DNA of 64,000 nucleotides from Anaeramoeba flamelloides (GCA_027625915.1 JANTQA010000057.1:1488001-1552000), one strand, 5' to 3'. Positions 1 through 12,294 are shown, numbered from the stretch's first letter. A program made the numbers and translations. Notes: a model not told the origin generated them from the letters alone.

Positions 1-1074
1 ATTCTCTAATTACAAATTTTGTTGATCCCAAGTGTCAGAAAATTCTGATCGACTAAGAAAGCCATAAAAGAAAATTAGTTTAGTGAGATCAATTTTTTTT
101 TTCCATTTTTTATAAAAAAGAAAACTATTAAATTCTTTTTTTTTCTCACATTATATAAAGTTTTTTTGCCTTTTTTTATTACAATTTTGATCATTATTAT
201 ACTTTAACATTTCTTTGTTACCAGTAATATTAATATGAAGATTTTTTTTCAATTTTGAGATAAAACTTTTGGTTAATCAAAAAATGATATATTCAACGGA
301 TTAAAAAATAATTGTATTTTTTTTAAGAATAGTAGTTATAATAATCAAAGTTTTAAAGTCATGTAAAAATTTTAGCAAGAAATTTTGTTTTTGTATTAAG
401 ACAAAATTCGATTTTTGAAAATAAAATTTTCTTGAAGATATTTGAGAATTAGTTAATTTTATCCTCAAAATTCAAAATCATTTTTTTTTTCTGCCAAAAA
501 TGAATTGAATTGTTATAAGGATTCTTGTGAATAAGACCAAACAATTTGTTAAAAAAATTTTGGAAAATTAAAAATTTTTTTGCAATTTTTTTTCATTTTT
601 TGAAAATCAGAAAACAACTTTTTTAAAACCTTAAAGAAAAAAATTTTTTTGCTTAATAGATCCCAATTTAATTGATAAACTGAGGTTATTCTTCTACCAA
701 ACATTCTTTTATTGAATCACCTAAACCACCAATAGTTTTGTTGGCTAAGATTTGAATTGGAATATTAATCAAAGAAAAAATTACCAAATAAAAAATTTGC
801 TTTCGAAATCAATACTTTCCAACATAAAACGAAAATTTTTTTTTTCCCAGTTTCAAGAATTAACTTAATTCTTAAACAAAATAATAGGTTACTTTTTTTG
901 GTTTTATATTGGAAACAGGTAAATTTAGAATTTCAAAAAAGAGACTCAAATCAATAAATTGTTTAAATGAGACTAACTCATCCTTTCATAAGTCTAAATA
1001 AAAATTATAAAAACAAAAAATTTCAAGTTCTTGACAAGATTTCATTTTATTTTCAAAAATGACTACTCCCTTAA
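1..1074 (-). mobile_element. 1.1-kb TTAA-flanked inverted-repeat element, copy 1 (cut by window edge)
   Basis: This stretch is the reverse complement of 24868-25999 with high similarity over its whole length. Its internal end is a TTAA at 1071-1074 next to GGGAGTAGTC read on the minus strand; the other end, about 55 bp, lies left of position 1. No long conserved reading frame is seen, so it looks like a non-autonomous DNA transposon. The TTAA at the ends recalls piggyBac-type target duplication, but that family assignment is inference. Confidence 0.75.
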
Positions 1075-2349
1075 TATATCAAATATTGAATAATCAAGTT
1101 TTTTTGATTTTTTTTTCAAAAATTTTTATTCTCTGAAAATGAATATGATCGATCAATAATTATAAAATAATAATAATATTCAAATAAAAATAGTTTCAAA
1201 ATGTACAGTTTCAAATACTCTTAATCATTTACATTTCAATCACCGGTGGAATTTTTCATTATATTTTGTGTTTTTATTTAAGTTAATAGAAAGTTGTTAT
1301 ATAATTTGTTCTAAACGAAAAAAATAACTTCAGAAGAAAAAACAAAAGTTTTATTATCGAAGATGTGGAAATTATATCACTTATAGACTACAACTTCAAT
1401 TCCATTTGTGAGAATTTAAGTTTAAAATTATAGATTTGGGTATTATTTTCTTAAAAAATACCCAATTTTCTTTCAGGTTTTTAAAAAAAAAAATCGAAGA
1501 AAGAATAAAAGAAAAAAATAATAAAAAAAAAAAAAGGAGTTTTCTAAGAGACAATTGTTAAAAAAAAAAAAAAAAAAAAAAAAATCCTATATTTTAATTA
1601 AGTACATCCAAAATAATAGTCACCATACAAGTGGTTAATATTGTTTAGTCTGATAATTGTTTATCAATGTTCTTTTGGGAAGTTGCTTCAGTTAACACAT
1701 TTTATCTTCTTTTTGCTCTTGTTTTTTTTTTTAAATAACTCGATATTATTTACTTTAGATTTTTCTTTTTTTTATTTTCAACTTAGCCATACTATAATGT
1801 TTCAATATCTCTTTATTAACAAGTAACCACTTGATCTTTTTTCATTTGTAACTCTTCTCAGGTTTGGAAAATTCAGCCCGGAGAAAAATGGAAAAAAAAA
1901 ATAAAATAATATAATTTTTTATTGTAGGAAAATATTTTTTTTTGATAAAGTTAAAGAATTAAAGAATATCACAAAAGTAATTAAAATTTTTAGAAAATCT
2001 ATCATATTTGTAATTTAAACAAATAAAAAAAATAAATAAAAATTTTATATTCAAATAATGTTAGAAAAGTGTTACATAAAAGTTTCTAATATTGTTCCAA
2101 AAATAGACATATTAAAGTTTATTGACTTTTTTATAGATATTTTTGAAAAAAAAAAATTTGACACACTTTTTGAAAATGATTGTATATATTAGCATAGAAC
2201 AAAATATTATTTGGAATGAAAATAACCAGAAAATATATATAAAAATAATAATTTTTTTTTTTTTTTAAAAAAAAAATAAACAATTATTAATAAATCTATC
2301 ATAAACTCTGAATACAATAAAGGAAGAAAAATAAAAAGTAAAAAAGAAG
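1075..2349. other. Gene-free AT-rich spacer
   Basis: No gene is recognised. The stretch holds poly-A runs (around 1500-1583) and a short imperfect inverted pair around 1630-1650 and 1818-1835 containing CAAGTGGTTA and TAACCACTTG. It lies 3' of the GAPVD1-like gene on the minus strand. Confidence 0.5.
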
Positions 2350-3847
2350 TTAATTTTTCTCCCAAATATCTAAATTTTCATAATTAATTTTTTTAGGAAG
2401 AAAGGAAGAAAGTTTTAAATTTTTTAAATAAGTATAAGCAGATTTAAGAGTCGTGAACCAATATTGGGTTTCTGAATCCACCAATTTCGGGTCTGCAAAA
2501 GAGGTGATGTATTTTATATTTGAAGGGAAATTTGGAGGATTGGAAACAATTAAAATGTAAATAATTATCGGCAGCACCTGGTCTGCACCAAATTCTCTTT
2601 TACCAGAAAAAAGAATAATATTGTTAACGATATTAGCGCATTTGCTTAAGCATTGCATTTTTAAAAGTGGTGTTTTAAATTTATTTACGGAAGAAAGTTG
2701 GTTTATAGCTAATATCCAAATTTCCTTCCCCCATAATTTTTTAGGAATATTTAAAAATTCTGGACTAATTTTTCTATATATTTCAAACACTTTCATTGAA
2801 AAATTTTCATCTTCTTGGAGATAGCGTTTTTTAAAAATTTTTGGAAAAAATAAAACATCAAAAGAATTCAAGAAAAAATGATTTTCAATTAAAGTGATCA
2901 TTATATTTGAATTATTTTGAGAATAAATTTTTAATAATTGGTCTTTTCTAACCCAACGATGAATTTTTTTAAAAAAAGTTGTTATTTTGTCAGATAATTC
3001 CTTCTCACTATTGATTGTTTGGAAAACTTGGGTTAATTGATCTAATTCATTTTTTTTACTTTCAAGAAATTTAATTGAAAGTGAAGAAATGATAAATGCA
3101 TCAAAACTTAATAATTTTTCTTCTGTTTGTTGAATTTTTTTTTTCAAATATTTAACAGCACTTTGGTATTCATATTTTCTTTTAACCAAAAGTTCCAAAT
3201 TTTTTTTCCTTTTTTCATTTTCTTTTTTTATTTTCCAAATCACTGGCCGGAATTCTGATTTCTTCACAGAAATTGGTAGTAGTTCTAAGGTTTTGATAGT
3301 GGAATCTAATAAACAAGATAAGGCTACTGATTGAATAGATCTTGCTGCAAATCTTTCATTATATAAAATTTCTAAAAATCCAAAATTTTGATATTTCCTT
3401 GTCGGTGGCAAATCAATCAATACCCTCCTTAATTTCCTTTCGGCTTCTTTCATGATTTTATCTTCCTGGCTTGGAAATGCCATTTTTAAATTACCAACCG
3501 TTTCTTTTTTAGACATTCTTTTTTTAATAACTTCGATTTTTAATTCATAATCTTCTCCTCTTACATCATTCCATCTATCATCATTTTCTTCTTCTTCACT
3601 ATCTATAAGTTCAATTTTGCTATTCTTATTTTCCTTGTTTTCTTTATTTTCTTTATTTTCTTTATTTTCATTGTTTTTATTGTTATTGTTATTGTTATTA
3701 TTATTGTTGTTGTTTTTGTTGTTGATTTTATTTTTTAAATTTATTAAACTTCCTCTTCTTTTTCTTCGAAATTGTATTCTGTTAGCTATATTATTTTTAT
3801 TTTTATTAATATTGCTATTATTATTGTTATTATTGTTATTATTTTTA

Positions 3848-3926
<79 letters not shown>

Positions 3927-6900
3927 TTGTTTTATTATAAATTTTATTATGTGGTTTAATTTTCATTCCAACTGTTTGGCTTCTATTTCTTTGATGATTA
4001 ACACGAGAATTTCTTTTGATTTTATTTTTTGGAGGAGGCGGTAAAACAAAATTGATTGAAAAAGAAAAATATTTATTCTGTTTTTCTTCAATTAATTTAC
4101 GAGGTTGTCCCAAACTTTTTAAAAATTGTACAAAACCAGATTGTAAAATGTGTTCATTTTTTTTAGGATTTTTGTCCAAAATTTTTGTAATATATGTATA
4201 TAATATTTTATGAATAACAAGTAAATCATTAAATGAAACGATTAATGATTTTGCTCTTGGTGTTTCATTAATTAAAATTTGATCACCGGAATGTTTGACA
4301 TTTGTGGCTTCATAACCCTGTTTGTTGATATTTGCGACATTATTAAAAAAATTTGTAACATTTAATCCAGCTGACAATATTTTTTCCTGAAAGAATTGGT
4401 TTGATGTTCGAAGTAAACTAGACCCATGACTTTTACTTAAAATTATTTTAGCTATTTGAGTTAAACTTGATCGCACTTTTTGGGATATTGGCAAATCTGG
4501 AATAATGTTATATCTTTCTGGAGTTAAAATGATTGGGTTTAGAAATCTCAAAAATAAAAAATCGCCAATAATCAATTCTTGTTCTTCTTCTCGTTTGTAT
4601 TTAATACATAATTCGGATAATTTTTTTGTAAAATATCTTATCCCAGATGGCAATAACGGAACTTTTTGGTTTAATATATAAATAAATTCTTTTGATAAAT
4701 ATATTAATTTTTTGATATGACTTTCAAGTTTTTTTTCATCTGTTTCATTCTAATGAAGAGAAAAAAATAGAAAAAGCAATAATTAAAATAATATAATTTA
4801 GAAAAATTAATTCCAATAATAAAAAAAAATAAATACAGAAGTAAAATAAAAAAAGTTAGTTTTGTTGAAATGGAAATTATTTTAATATTCCCATCATCAC
4901 AAATTTAAGATTTGCCATTCCTGTGAGAATATCGTGAGTTGAAAATTGGTTATCTTCTCAGAAAAATGCTCACTTAACTCATGTTTGAACAAGGATTATT
5001 GAATTTTAATACAATAATAAAACCGTGACAATCGTTATAAATAAATGAGAAAATCCTAACTTTTGATAAAAGTAAAATTTGTTTTTTTTTTGGTCTATTA
5101 TTTAAATCTTTTAAATGTTTTCTCTTTTTCTTTGTATAAATCTGAGATAGGCTAAGAAATAAAAAATCAAAAAACCGAAATTGTGAATAAGACTTTGTAT
5201 TTTTCATTAAAAGTTGATTTGAAGTTGGTAAGAAACCATGTAAAACTGGGAAAAAAATGCACAGTGGTGCAATTTTACTTTTTTTGTGTTTAATAAATTT
5301 TATTTGTTGTATTTATTTTTGAATTGAAAAAACTATCAGACAGAAAATTTTTGAGACTCGAAAAAATGTTGTAACGGAATTGTGAATTTAATTTAATTCA
5401 TAAGATTTATTTATTTAGGCTGATTTCTTAAATCCCCTTTTCGAAAGTATGCTACAATAAAAATAATATAAACTCTTTTCTAGTCAAAGTTCCCAGCTTT
5501 CTTGAAGAAATAGAAAAAATTCTATGAGTCTAATCCAATATTCTTCTCAAAATTAAATTTTCACTTTAAAGATCAGAATCATTTTTTGTATTTTTATCAT
5601 TTTGTTTTTTTTTTGTTTTATTCTTTTTCTTTTTCTTGAGTTTTCTTTTCAATTTTTTTCTTTATTTTAAGAAAGAAAATTGTAAAAAAAAAATCCAAAT
5701 TAACTTTATGAAAATTGAGATTATGTAATTTCTTTTTTTTTTTTTTCAAATGAATACATTTTCTGTTCAAAAATCTTATTTTCAACACTTTTAATTTCAT
5801 ACAGAAATTTTGCAAGAGAGGATCCATATAAAATTAGCCACCAAAAAAATCTGTTAACATTTTTTTTTTTTTTTTAAATTCATACTTTGTTTAGGCATTT
5901 CCATTATGAATATCAACTCGGATCTAAAGCTTATTATTTCTCTTATTTTTAAAGAACGTATATTGGTTGATTATTTGAAAAAAAAAAATGAATTTTTCAT
6001 ATTTGACTGGGCTCCTTTTTGAGTGAAATGGGGTTTACATTATGACCTTTTACCTGTTTTTTTTCAAAAAGTTAATACTGTCATTTTCTAATATATAAAA
6101 TGAAAATTTTTAGTTCATTTTCTCTCAAATAGTGTTTCATTAGTATGTTCAGAGAATTAACAACAGATCCTCTCAAATCAATTAAAAATGTAATTCATCT
6201 GATTAAATTGGATCTTCACTTTTGAAATTTGTGTTACAATAAAAATTTTTAAAATTAGAATTTAACAGTATACAAAAATTCAAAATAAAATTTAAATTAA
6301 AAACTGATTTTAAAAAGGGAAAATTTTTTCCTAAAGATTAAAAATGTTATTAGATCACAGGGGGTCTTATTTTAAGACTATATATATATGTAGATGACAA
6401 AATTTCAATCCCAACCGCCCTGTAGAAATTTCCGTGATTTTTTTTTAAAATTTGAGGTTCTTCCTGAAAAAAACTTGATTTCAAATGTTACATTAGGTTC
6501 TATGGGGAAAGCTAAAAAGTAAAGTCATTTGAAAAAAGTGTTTGCAAAAAATTTTCAAAATTATCTTTAAGGGACTAGTCTCTATTCAATTTTTTTCCCT
6601 AAATTTAATAGAGATTGAGAAAATTTTTTGCCAATTACTTAGATTTGAAAGATCCTGTTTATTTTCAATATTAAATATAATTCTAGATTAGGCAATCCTT
6701 ATTTAGAAATTGGCCAAAAAAATAATAATAGAGACTAGTCCCTTAAAACAGTTAACAAACCACAGTAGAGCTATTTTTAGGTATATCTTAAAAAAATTGT
6801 ATAATACCTTTTAAAATTGACTTTACCAAATGCTGAGCTTATAATCCATGAATTCCCCAGGTAAAGAATTTTAGAGAGACCAAAACGCTCAGAACTCACA

Positions 6901-9819
6901 AAACCTTAATATGCTGATGTCTATTTTTTAAAATTATATTTGTAACTAAAATTCAAAATTTTCAGAACATCTACTTTTTTTTTTTTTTTTTTTTTTTTTT
7001 GGATTTTTCTTTGTTCTTTTATTTTGATCAATTAAACTCATTTAAAAAAAAACGAATATAAAAGCATTTACTATTTTTAAAAGAACAAAAAAACATTAGT
7101 GGTTCTACTTTTAAATTTTACTGTCGTTTTCCAATTAAGATAGAAAAAGTTTTATTTCAAGTTATCAAATATTTGTCCAATTATTTCAATAATAGTGGAA
7201 AAAAACCAAGGCCTTCACAAGATCATTTATCAATGATAATCTTGAGTTTTTTTAATTTAAAACTCTTTTATTTTTGTAAACTTTGAGATAAAATTAATTT
7301 TTTACAATCCAATAATGACAGCAAGAAAAACCCAATTATATGTGGTAGTAATTTACTTAATTTTTAACAAGACCTTGGGTTTTGTCAACAAATAATTACC
7401 ATAATGATTTTGGGAACTTGAAAGAAAAATTTGAATTTCTTAATTGAAAAAAGACAGTATAAAAAAATTCTAAAATTCTTAATACTATATTTATTTTATG
7501 TTCTGTGAGAACTAAAATCCAATGTTATAAAAAGAAAAACAGGTTGAAGGGATTTGTCTTGATTGAAGGAAAGTCAAAAAATTGAAAATTTTAGGTTTTT
7601 TGAGATTTCAATGGAAATTATAATAAACATTTATTGATCTTAAGAGTCTAGTCATTTACAGTGAATTTGCTCCATACTCAAGGAGTGACCTGAGACCAAA
7701 AAGGGTATTGTAAAATAGCCCTTCTTTTGGTTGACAAAAATCAATTCAAAAAAAAAATTTCATTGGATCATCTTTGACAAAAATTCAAATATCAATTTAA
7801 AATAAAGTTTAAAAGAGTCCTCAATTTCAAAAAATGAATCAATTAAAAAAAAAATAAGTTTAAAAGAGTTCTCCATTCCAAAAAATCAAAATCTAAAAAA
7901 AAAATTCATCTTTTCTCATTTTATATTTCCAAATGGCTAAATTTCTTTAATTTAAAACAAATTGCTTTCTTTTGGTTCGAAATCAATTTAATTCGATTTA
8001 ATCTGATTTGTGGTTATTTTGTAACCCTCTAAATTTGACCAAGTAAAGATTATGTAATATTTTTTCAATAAAAATAACTCATTTGAAAAAAGATAAAAAA
8101 GAAAAAAAAAATCACTGAGATCTCAAAAAGCGCCAGAAAGTGACACTTCAAAACTGACATAGTTGTTTTCAAAATTATATATTCTAACCATTCTAATTGG
8201 AAATTGAGTGTCACTCTTTGGCACTTTTTTCTAAAATGTCCTCATCTTTAGTTGTTGATTTTTGGAGATCGATCGTACATCATAGGTTGGTTGGTTTTTG
8301 ATTGTTATTAGGTCCTCATAAAAATTACTAAAAAGTTTTTTTCCATTTCAGAATAAAAAATTTCACCGTAATGAATCCACCCTTAAACTTTCGAAATTTT
8401 CAAAACTAAACAAGAAAAAATTAAAAACCACTTTTGTAACCTCTTACTTCACCTACTTTCCACTTTAACTGAGATGAAAATATATTTATACCCTTACACT
8501 AAACTCTATTATAATTTAAAACGAAGTAAAAAGTAAGAGATACAAAAGATGATTTTGATTGTGCAACCTTTTCAGGTAAATTTTGAATTTGTTTGGAAAA
8601 AAAGAGTTTTTATAAAATACCAAAAATTTTGAAAAAAATATCCTAAATTTTCAACAGAGCAAGTTCTCTTGACTCAGAATTCTTTAGTAAGTCAATAAAT
8701 ATGCTTTTTTAGCAATAAAAGTAATCCTCACAGATCATAAAATTATGATCAGCCATAATACACAAGAAGAAAAAATCCCATTTCAAACAATGAAACAAAA
8801 AGCAGAGTAAAACGAAAATGGAAAAGAAAAGGAAAATACTTACCAAATCAATTGATTTCTCTTGAATAACTTGTAAAATGGGCTCTCTTAAAGCAGAAAC
8901 GATGAACTGGTAGGTGTTTGTAACTTTGGTATAACTAGATAATATTTTAGCAAGTATTTTATTTCTGGAAAGAAGAATTTTTGATTTTGTTTTTGCAATA
9001 AATTCTTTTTCGACAAGAACCAACAAGAAATTGAGAAATAATTTCTCTTCCAGTTCATTACATAAATTTCCAAAGAGTGCAAAAACGGTAGAATGAGAAA
9101 AGATGTCCATTTCTTGTGGGGAGATTCGGGTTGATGTCGACCAAATTGCTTCGATTAAGATCGGAGTATTATCACGAAGTTGACGAAGCATTTCACGGTA
9201 TTGAAGCTTCAAACTGGTAGGCACCGCACGGTTGATTAAAGGGAAAAATTCAACTTTCCAGTTGTTCACTTGTTCTTTGGAAAGTAACATATACTCAATT
9301 TCAGAGGGGTTTAGACGAACAAGCATTTTGTTCATATTCATAGACCCGACAACAATTATTTGTAATTGTTTCATCAAGTCATCCATTTGTTTTTGGACAT
9401 TTTCTAAAGCAATTCTCTCTGGAAGTGTTTTGTAATTTTGTTTGTTTTCAATTTTTTGTTTGGTTATTTGTTTGTTTGTTAGTTTTTTTTTTTGGAAGGT
9501 TCATTTTGGGATCACAAGAAATAAAAAAAAACAAAACAAAAAAAGTGAAAAAGATAATAAAAAAAAAATTTATTCAAGAATATTTTAACAAGATCGTACC
9601 TGCGTCACAAGAGATCTTTTCTTTTTTGAGCAATTTTTGAAGCTGATAAAATTCTGAGCGTTTTGGTATAATTTTTGTTGAAGGATTTTTTTTTTTAATT
9701 GTGGTTTTTTTGTTTTTCAAGCTATTTGTCATTAAAGTTTGAAGTTGACTGTTCTGGAATATTTTCAAATACTGGTTTTTGTTGAAATTGTTCTTGTGTG
9801 TATTTTTTGAAAATTCAAT
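2350..9819 (-). CDS. GAPVD1: GAPVD1/RME-6-like protein: RasGAP domain plus C-terminal VPS9 domain (three visible exons)
   Basis: Exons on the minus strand are 9819-9600, 9418-8844 and 4749-2350, with introns of 181 nt (phase 1) and 4094 nt (phase 0). The joined product is about 1064 residues. Residues 140-400 form a RasGAP domain: SRNKILAKILSSY near 225 carries the arginine finger position, and FLFLRFLNPIILTPE near 331 is the FLR signature. An asparagine run (about 545-625) and an acidic, Lys-rich stretch follow. The C-terminus (about 930-1050) is a VPS9 domain with GADQVLP, SNPP, NIKYITSF and QYWFTTL, keeping the Asp, Pro, Tyr and Thr used for Rab5 exchange. Domain order and spacing match animal GAPVD1, which couples Ras-family inactivation to Rab5 activation on endocytic membranes. 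No ATG opens the first visible exon, which follows a TTAG acceptor, so a short 5' exon may be missing; otherwise translation would start at the internal Met. Domain calls are firm; the start is not. Confidence 0.85.
3679..3916 (-). repeat. Asparagine-coding AAT/AAC trinucleotide tract
   Basis: Imperfect ATT/GTT repeats on the plus strand (pure ATT over about 3850-3916) code for long Asn runs in the linker between RasGAP and VPS9 domains of the minus-strand gene. Poly-Asn tracts of this kind are common in AT-rich amoeba genomes. Confidence 0.9.
5470..6039 (-). mobile_element. Inverted-repeat element, family H copy 1
   Basis: About 570 bp with ends that read, on the minus strand, GTAAACCCCATTTCACTC at 6039 and an inverted version around 5470-5510 (CTTTGACTAGAAAAGAG). 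Internal sequence matches 39353-39940 along its length, including the segment near 5520-5600 that corresponds to 39830-39900. No coding capacity is evident. Confidence 0.6.
6567..6746. mobile_element. 180-bp MITE with TTAAGGGACTAGTCTCTATT ends
   Basis: Both ends read TTAAGGGACTAGTCTCTATT inward, a perfect 20-bp terminal inverted repeat including the TTAA. A diverged second copy is at 18278-18460. The first 14 bp are shared with the 1.1-kb elements, so the two probably use the same transposase. Confidence 0.85.
7117..7464. mobile_element. MITE with about 100-bp imperfect terminal inverted repeats (family G)
   Basis: The left end (ACTGTCGTTTTCCAATTAAG) and the complement of the right end (ACTGTCTTTTTTCAATTAAG) agree, and similarity continues through CAAGTT.CCAAA to AACC.AAGG.CTT, about 100 bp. 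Related partial copies occur at 35060-35400 and 48600-48720. Confidence 0.65.
8124..8231. mobile_element. Short palindromic element (about 108 bp)
   Basis: The left arm reads AAAGCGCCAGAAAGTGACAC and the right arm, complemented, reads AAAGTGCCAAAGAGTGACAC. This is a roughly 26-bp terminal inverted repeat around an AT-rich core, typical of a MITE remnant. Confidence 0.6.
8429..8551. mobile_element. Short palindromic element (about 123 bp)
   Basis: The left arm contains CTTTTGTAACCTCTTACTTC and the complement of the right arm contains CTTTTGTATCTCTTACTTTT. The roughly 30-bp inverted repeat encloses an AT-rich core. No other copy was found in the window. Confidence 0.55.
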
Positions 9820-9873
9820 CTAACAAATTAAAAAAAATATTAAATTTATTTGCAAAGATTATTTTTACGATTA

Positions 9874-10085
9874 ATTACAAAATAAAAAGATCAAAATTTT
9901 TCATTCACCTTTACCAAAAAACCTCACCTCTCAATAATTAAAAGAAACCACCAAAGTCCACAACTCTAAAAGGGAGATAATTAATAATTTAAGCTGATTG
10001 TAAGAATATTAAAAAAGTGAAATTTTTATGATTTTAAAACCTTTTTTTGACAAGCTAAATGAAAATTGTGTTTGTAAAACTGTTA
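9874..10085. mobile_element. Family E MITE (about 210 bp), copy 1
   Basis: The left end reads ACAAAATAAAAAGATCAAAA and continues CATTCACCTTTACCAAAA. The right end is the imperfect inverse (GACAAGCTAAATGAAAATTG). A shared internal block with CCTCACCTCTCAATAATTA and AATTAATAATTTA recurs in copies 2, 4 and 6. It lies just upstream of the first visible GAPVD1-like exon. Confidence 0.7.
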
Positions 10086-10306
10086 ATTTCCAAATAAAAA
10101 GATTAAAATTTTCATTGACATTTCCAAAAAAACCTCACCTCTCAATAATTATATAAAACCATCAAAGTCCACAATTCTAAAAGACAGGAAATTAATAATT
10201 TAGGTTTATTTTTAGAATTAAAAATTTGAAATGTACATGAATTTTCAAACCTTTTTTTGGCAAGTTGTAAGAAAATTTTGTTCCATTTATTTTACGACAA
10301 ATAATA
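10083..10306. mobile_element. Family E MITE, copy 2 (tandem to copy 1)
   Basis: It has the same internal block as copy 1 (ACCTCACCTCTCAATAATTA) and the same inverted ends, the right end reading GGCAAGTTGTAAGAAAATTT. It begins where copy 1 ends, making a head-to-tail pair. Confidence 0.65.
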
Positions 10307-11495
10307 TTTTTCAACAAATAGTATTTCTGAATTGTGTTTTTTCATCATGAAGAAAACGATTTTTTGGAAATTGAATTAAACTTTAATTTGCAATATTTTT
10401 TTCCAAAGAAAGAAGAATAATTTTATTTGTTCATAATTACTGTAGTCAAAATAAAGCGTGCAAAAAAATTTAATGCGTGTTTCAAAATAAAAAGCGTGTT
10501 TTTTTGTTAAAGAAGAACTATACATTAACCAATCAAAGAAACCAATAATATACCCTAAAAAAATATGGTAGTGGTCTCTTAAAGTTTTATTATTTAAAAA
10601 GAAATTCTAAAAATGAAGGATCAAATTGCAAAATTTATCTCAAAAAATAAAGTAAATTTTTTTAAGAAAATTTTAATCATAAAAAAAACAAAAAAATTTC
10701 AAAAAAATTGAGAATATTATGGAAAATTTTCAACTATTTGCATGAATAATTTAAATATTACTGAAAATAACCAGACCTTTACTTTCAAAATTGATTTGGG
10801 CTCAGGTATACTATTTGGTAGTAGATTGGATGTTACATTGGTACAAGAATAAAAAAAAAGCACGGATAATATTTTGCAACAATGATTATAGTCGTTGGGC
10901 ACGCATTATTTTGATCACTGTATATTTTTGTCAAAATAGTTTGTATTTTATTTGGAAATTGTTTGAAGCTTGAATGTGACTTCCTATCATGATAGTAATT
11001 TGTTTACAATTGTATACAATGGTAGAATATTAAATGAGCTTTAAATTACGACATAGTTTTGCAACACATTTTATCAAAATATCGTTATTGTAATTTAATT
11101 GGGTTAAGATATCAACTAATTTTCTTTTTTTCAATCCGTCTAATATTACTGACATTTGTCTTATTAAAAAAACTACAAAATATTTGTAAAAAACAAATTA
11201 AATAAATAAAACTCATAATTTTTAATCTATTTTTGGAATTAAATATTTGTAAAATCAAAGGAGTGTGTTAATTAAAATTATTTCCCATTGATCATTGAAA
11301 TAAAGGTATTTTTTTTTGGCCAGGCTTTTTGATTTACTCTTATTGTTTTTTCTTGATGAAATTGCTAAGGGGCTTATAAACAAAAAAAAAAACTTCTAGT
11401 AAAAATAATAGCAAATTCAAAAAAATTTCTTCCGCTTCATGAATTTTCAAATACTAAGGTAAAAATATGATTACAGCAAAACCAAACATACCATT

Positions 11496-11712
11496 TGTTC
11501 CAAAATAAAGGGAACAAAATTTTCATTCAGCTTTCCCTCGAAAAAAAGATTGTTAAATAAGATAACTTTCAATTGTTAAATATTTAAAACCAGTTTAATT
11601 TTTAATTCGCTTTTAGAATGAGTTCTTTAATGATTTCTTTGAATTCTTCGAAGACGTGTTTTTTTTTGGAAAAAGGATGAAAATTTTGATCTTTTTATTT
11701 TGAAATTTATAG
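11496..11712. mobile_element. Family E MITE, copy 3
   Basis: The left end reads GTTCCAAAATAAAGGGAACA then AAATTTTCATTCAGCTTTCC. The right end, inverted, is GGATGAAAATTTTGATCTTT. The interior is diverged from copies 1 and 2. Confidence 0.6.
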
Positions 11713-12289
11713 TATTTTCAAAGCTATTTTCAGAAATAAATTTTAGTTTTTAAATGATTGATCAATTTTTCTCATTTTAGAAAAGTTCAAATGTCAACAT
11801 ATTTCTGGATTATTTTAAAAAAATTATTTTTTTTGAAGGAGAAAGAAATCTTATGGTATATGAATGGGCCGTACATAAATACACTTTAAAAATGAAACAA
11901 CCTATTTTGAAAATACCCTGTATTTAAAAAATCTACTTAATTTCAAAAAAAGTACAATAATTATTTTAAACTTGAAAAAGAAATAATTTAATAATTCAAA
12001 GAATAGTTCAAATCAATTTTTTCTTTTTATTCAATCAAAAAATCTGAGAAAAAAAAAACCAAACAAAGAAATAAAAATTCTCCCAAAATACTTTTTTAAA
12101 ACCTGGAAAATTCAAGTGATAAATGAAAAAAAAAATTTTCAATTTGATTATTTATATTCAATAATTAATAACTCAATCTTAATTATTTCTGTGTGTTATT
12201 TAACAAAGATTAAATGTAGAAATATGCTTTACTATTATTTCTCATTTTTTTAAATTTTTTCAAATGAATAAAACTTATTCAAATAAATA

Positions 12290-12294
<5 letters not shown>

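Larger units (their letters stand above)
4750..8843 (-). other. 4.1-kb intron of the GAPVD1-like gene, filled with small inverted-repeat elements
   Basis: The donor is GTAAGT at 8843-8838 and the acceptor CATTAG at 4755-4750 (minus strand). Both sides are phase 0 and the joined protein reads across the RasGAP domain without a gap, so no internal exon is needed. The intron holds a family H element (5470-6039), a TTAA MITE (6567-6746), a long-TIR MITE (7117-7464) and two short palindromic elements (8124-8231, 8429-8551). Confidence 0.75.

Noticed and set aside
3617-4044. Poly-Leu and poly-Ile reading frames on the plus strand
   Set aside because: They are antisense to the asparagine-coding ATT/GTT tract of the GAPVD1-like exon and have no independent support.
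10717-10973. Overlapping 60-codon frames on both strands
   Set aside because: They lie inside a repeat-derived region, and neither strand shows conserved residues.
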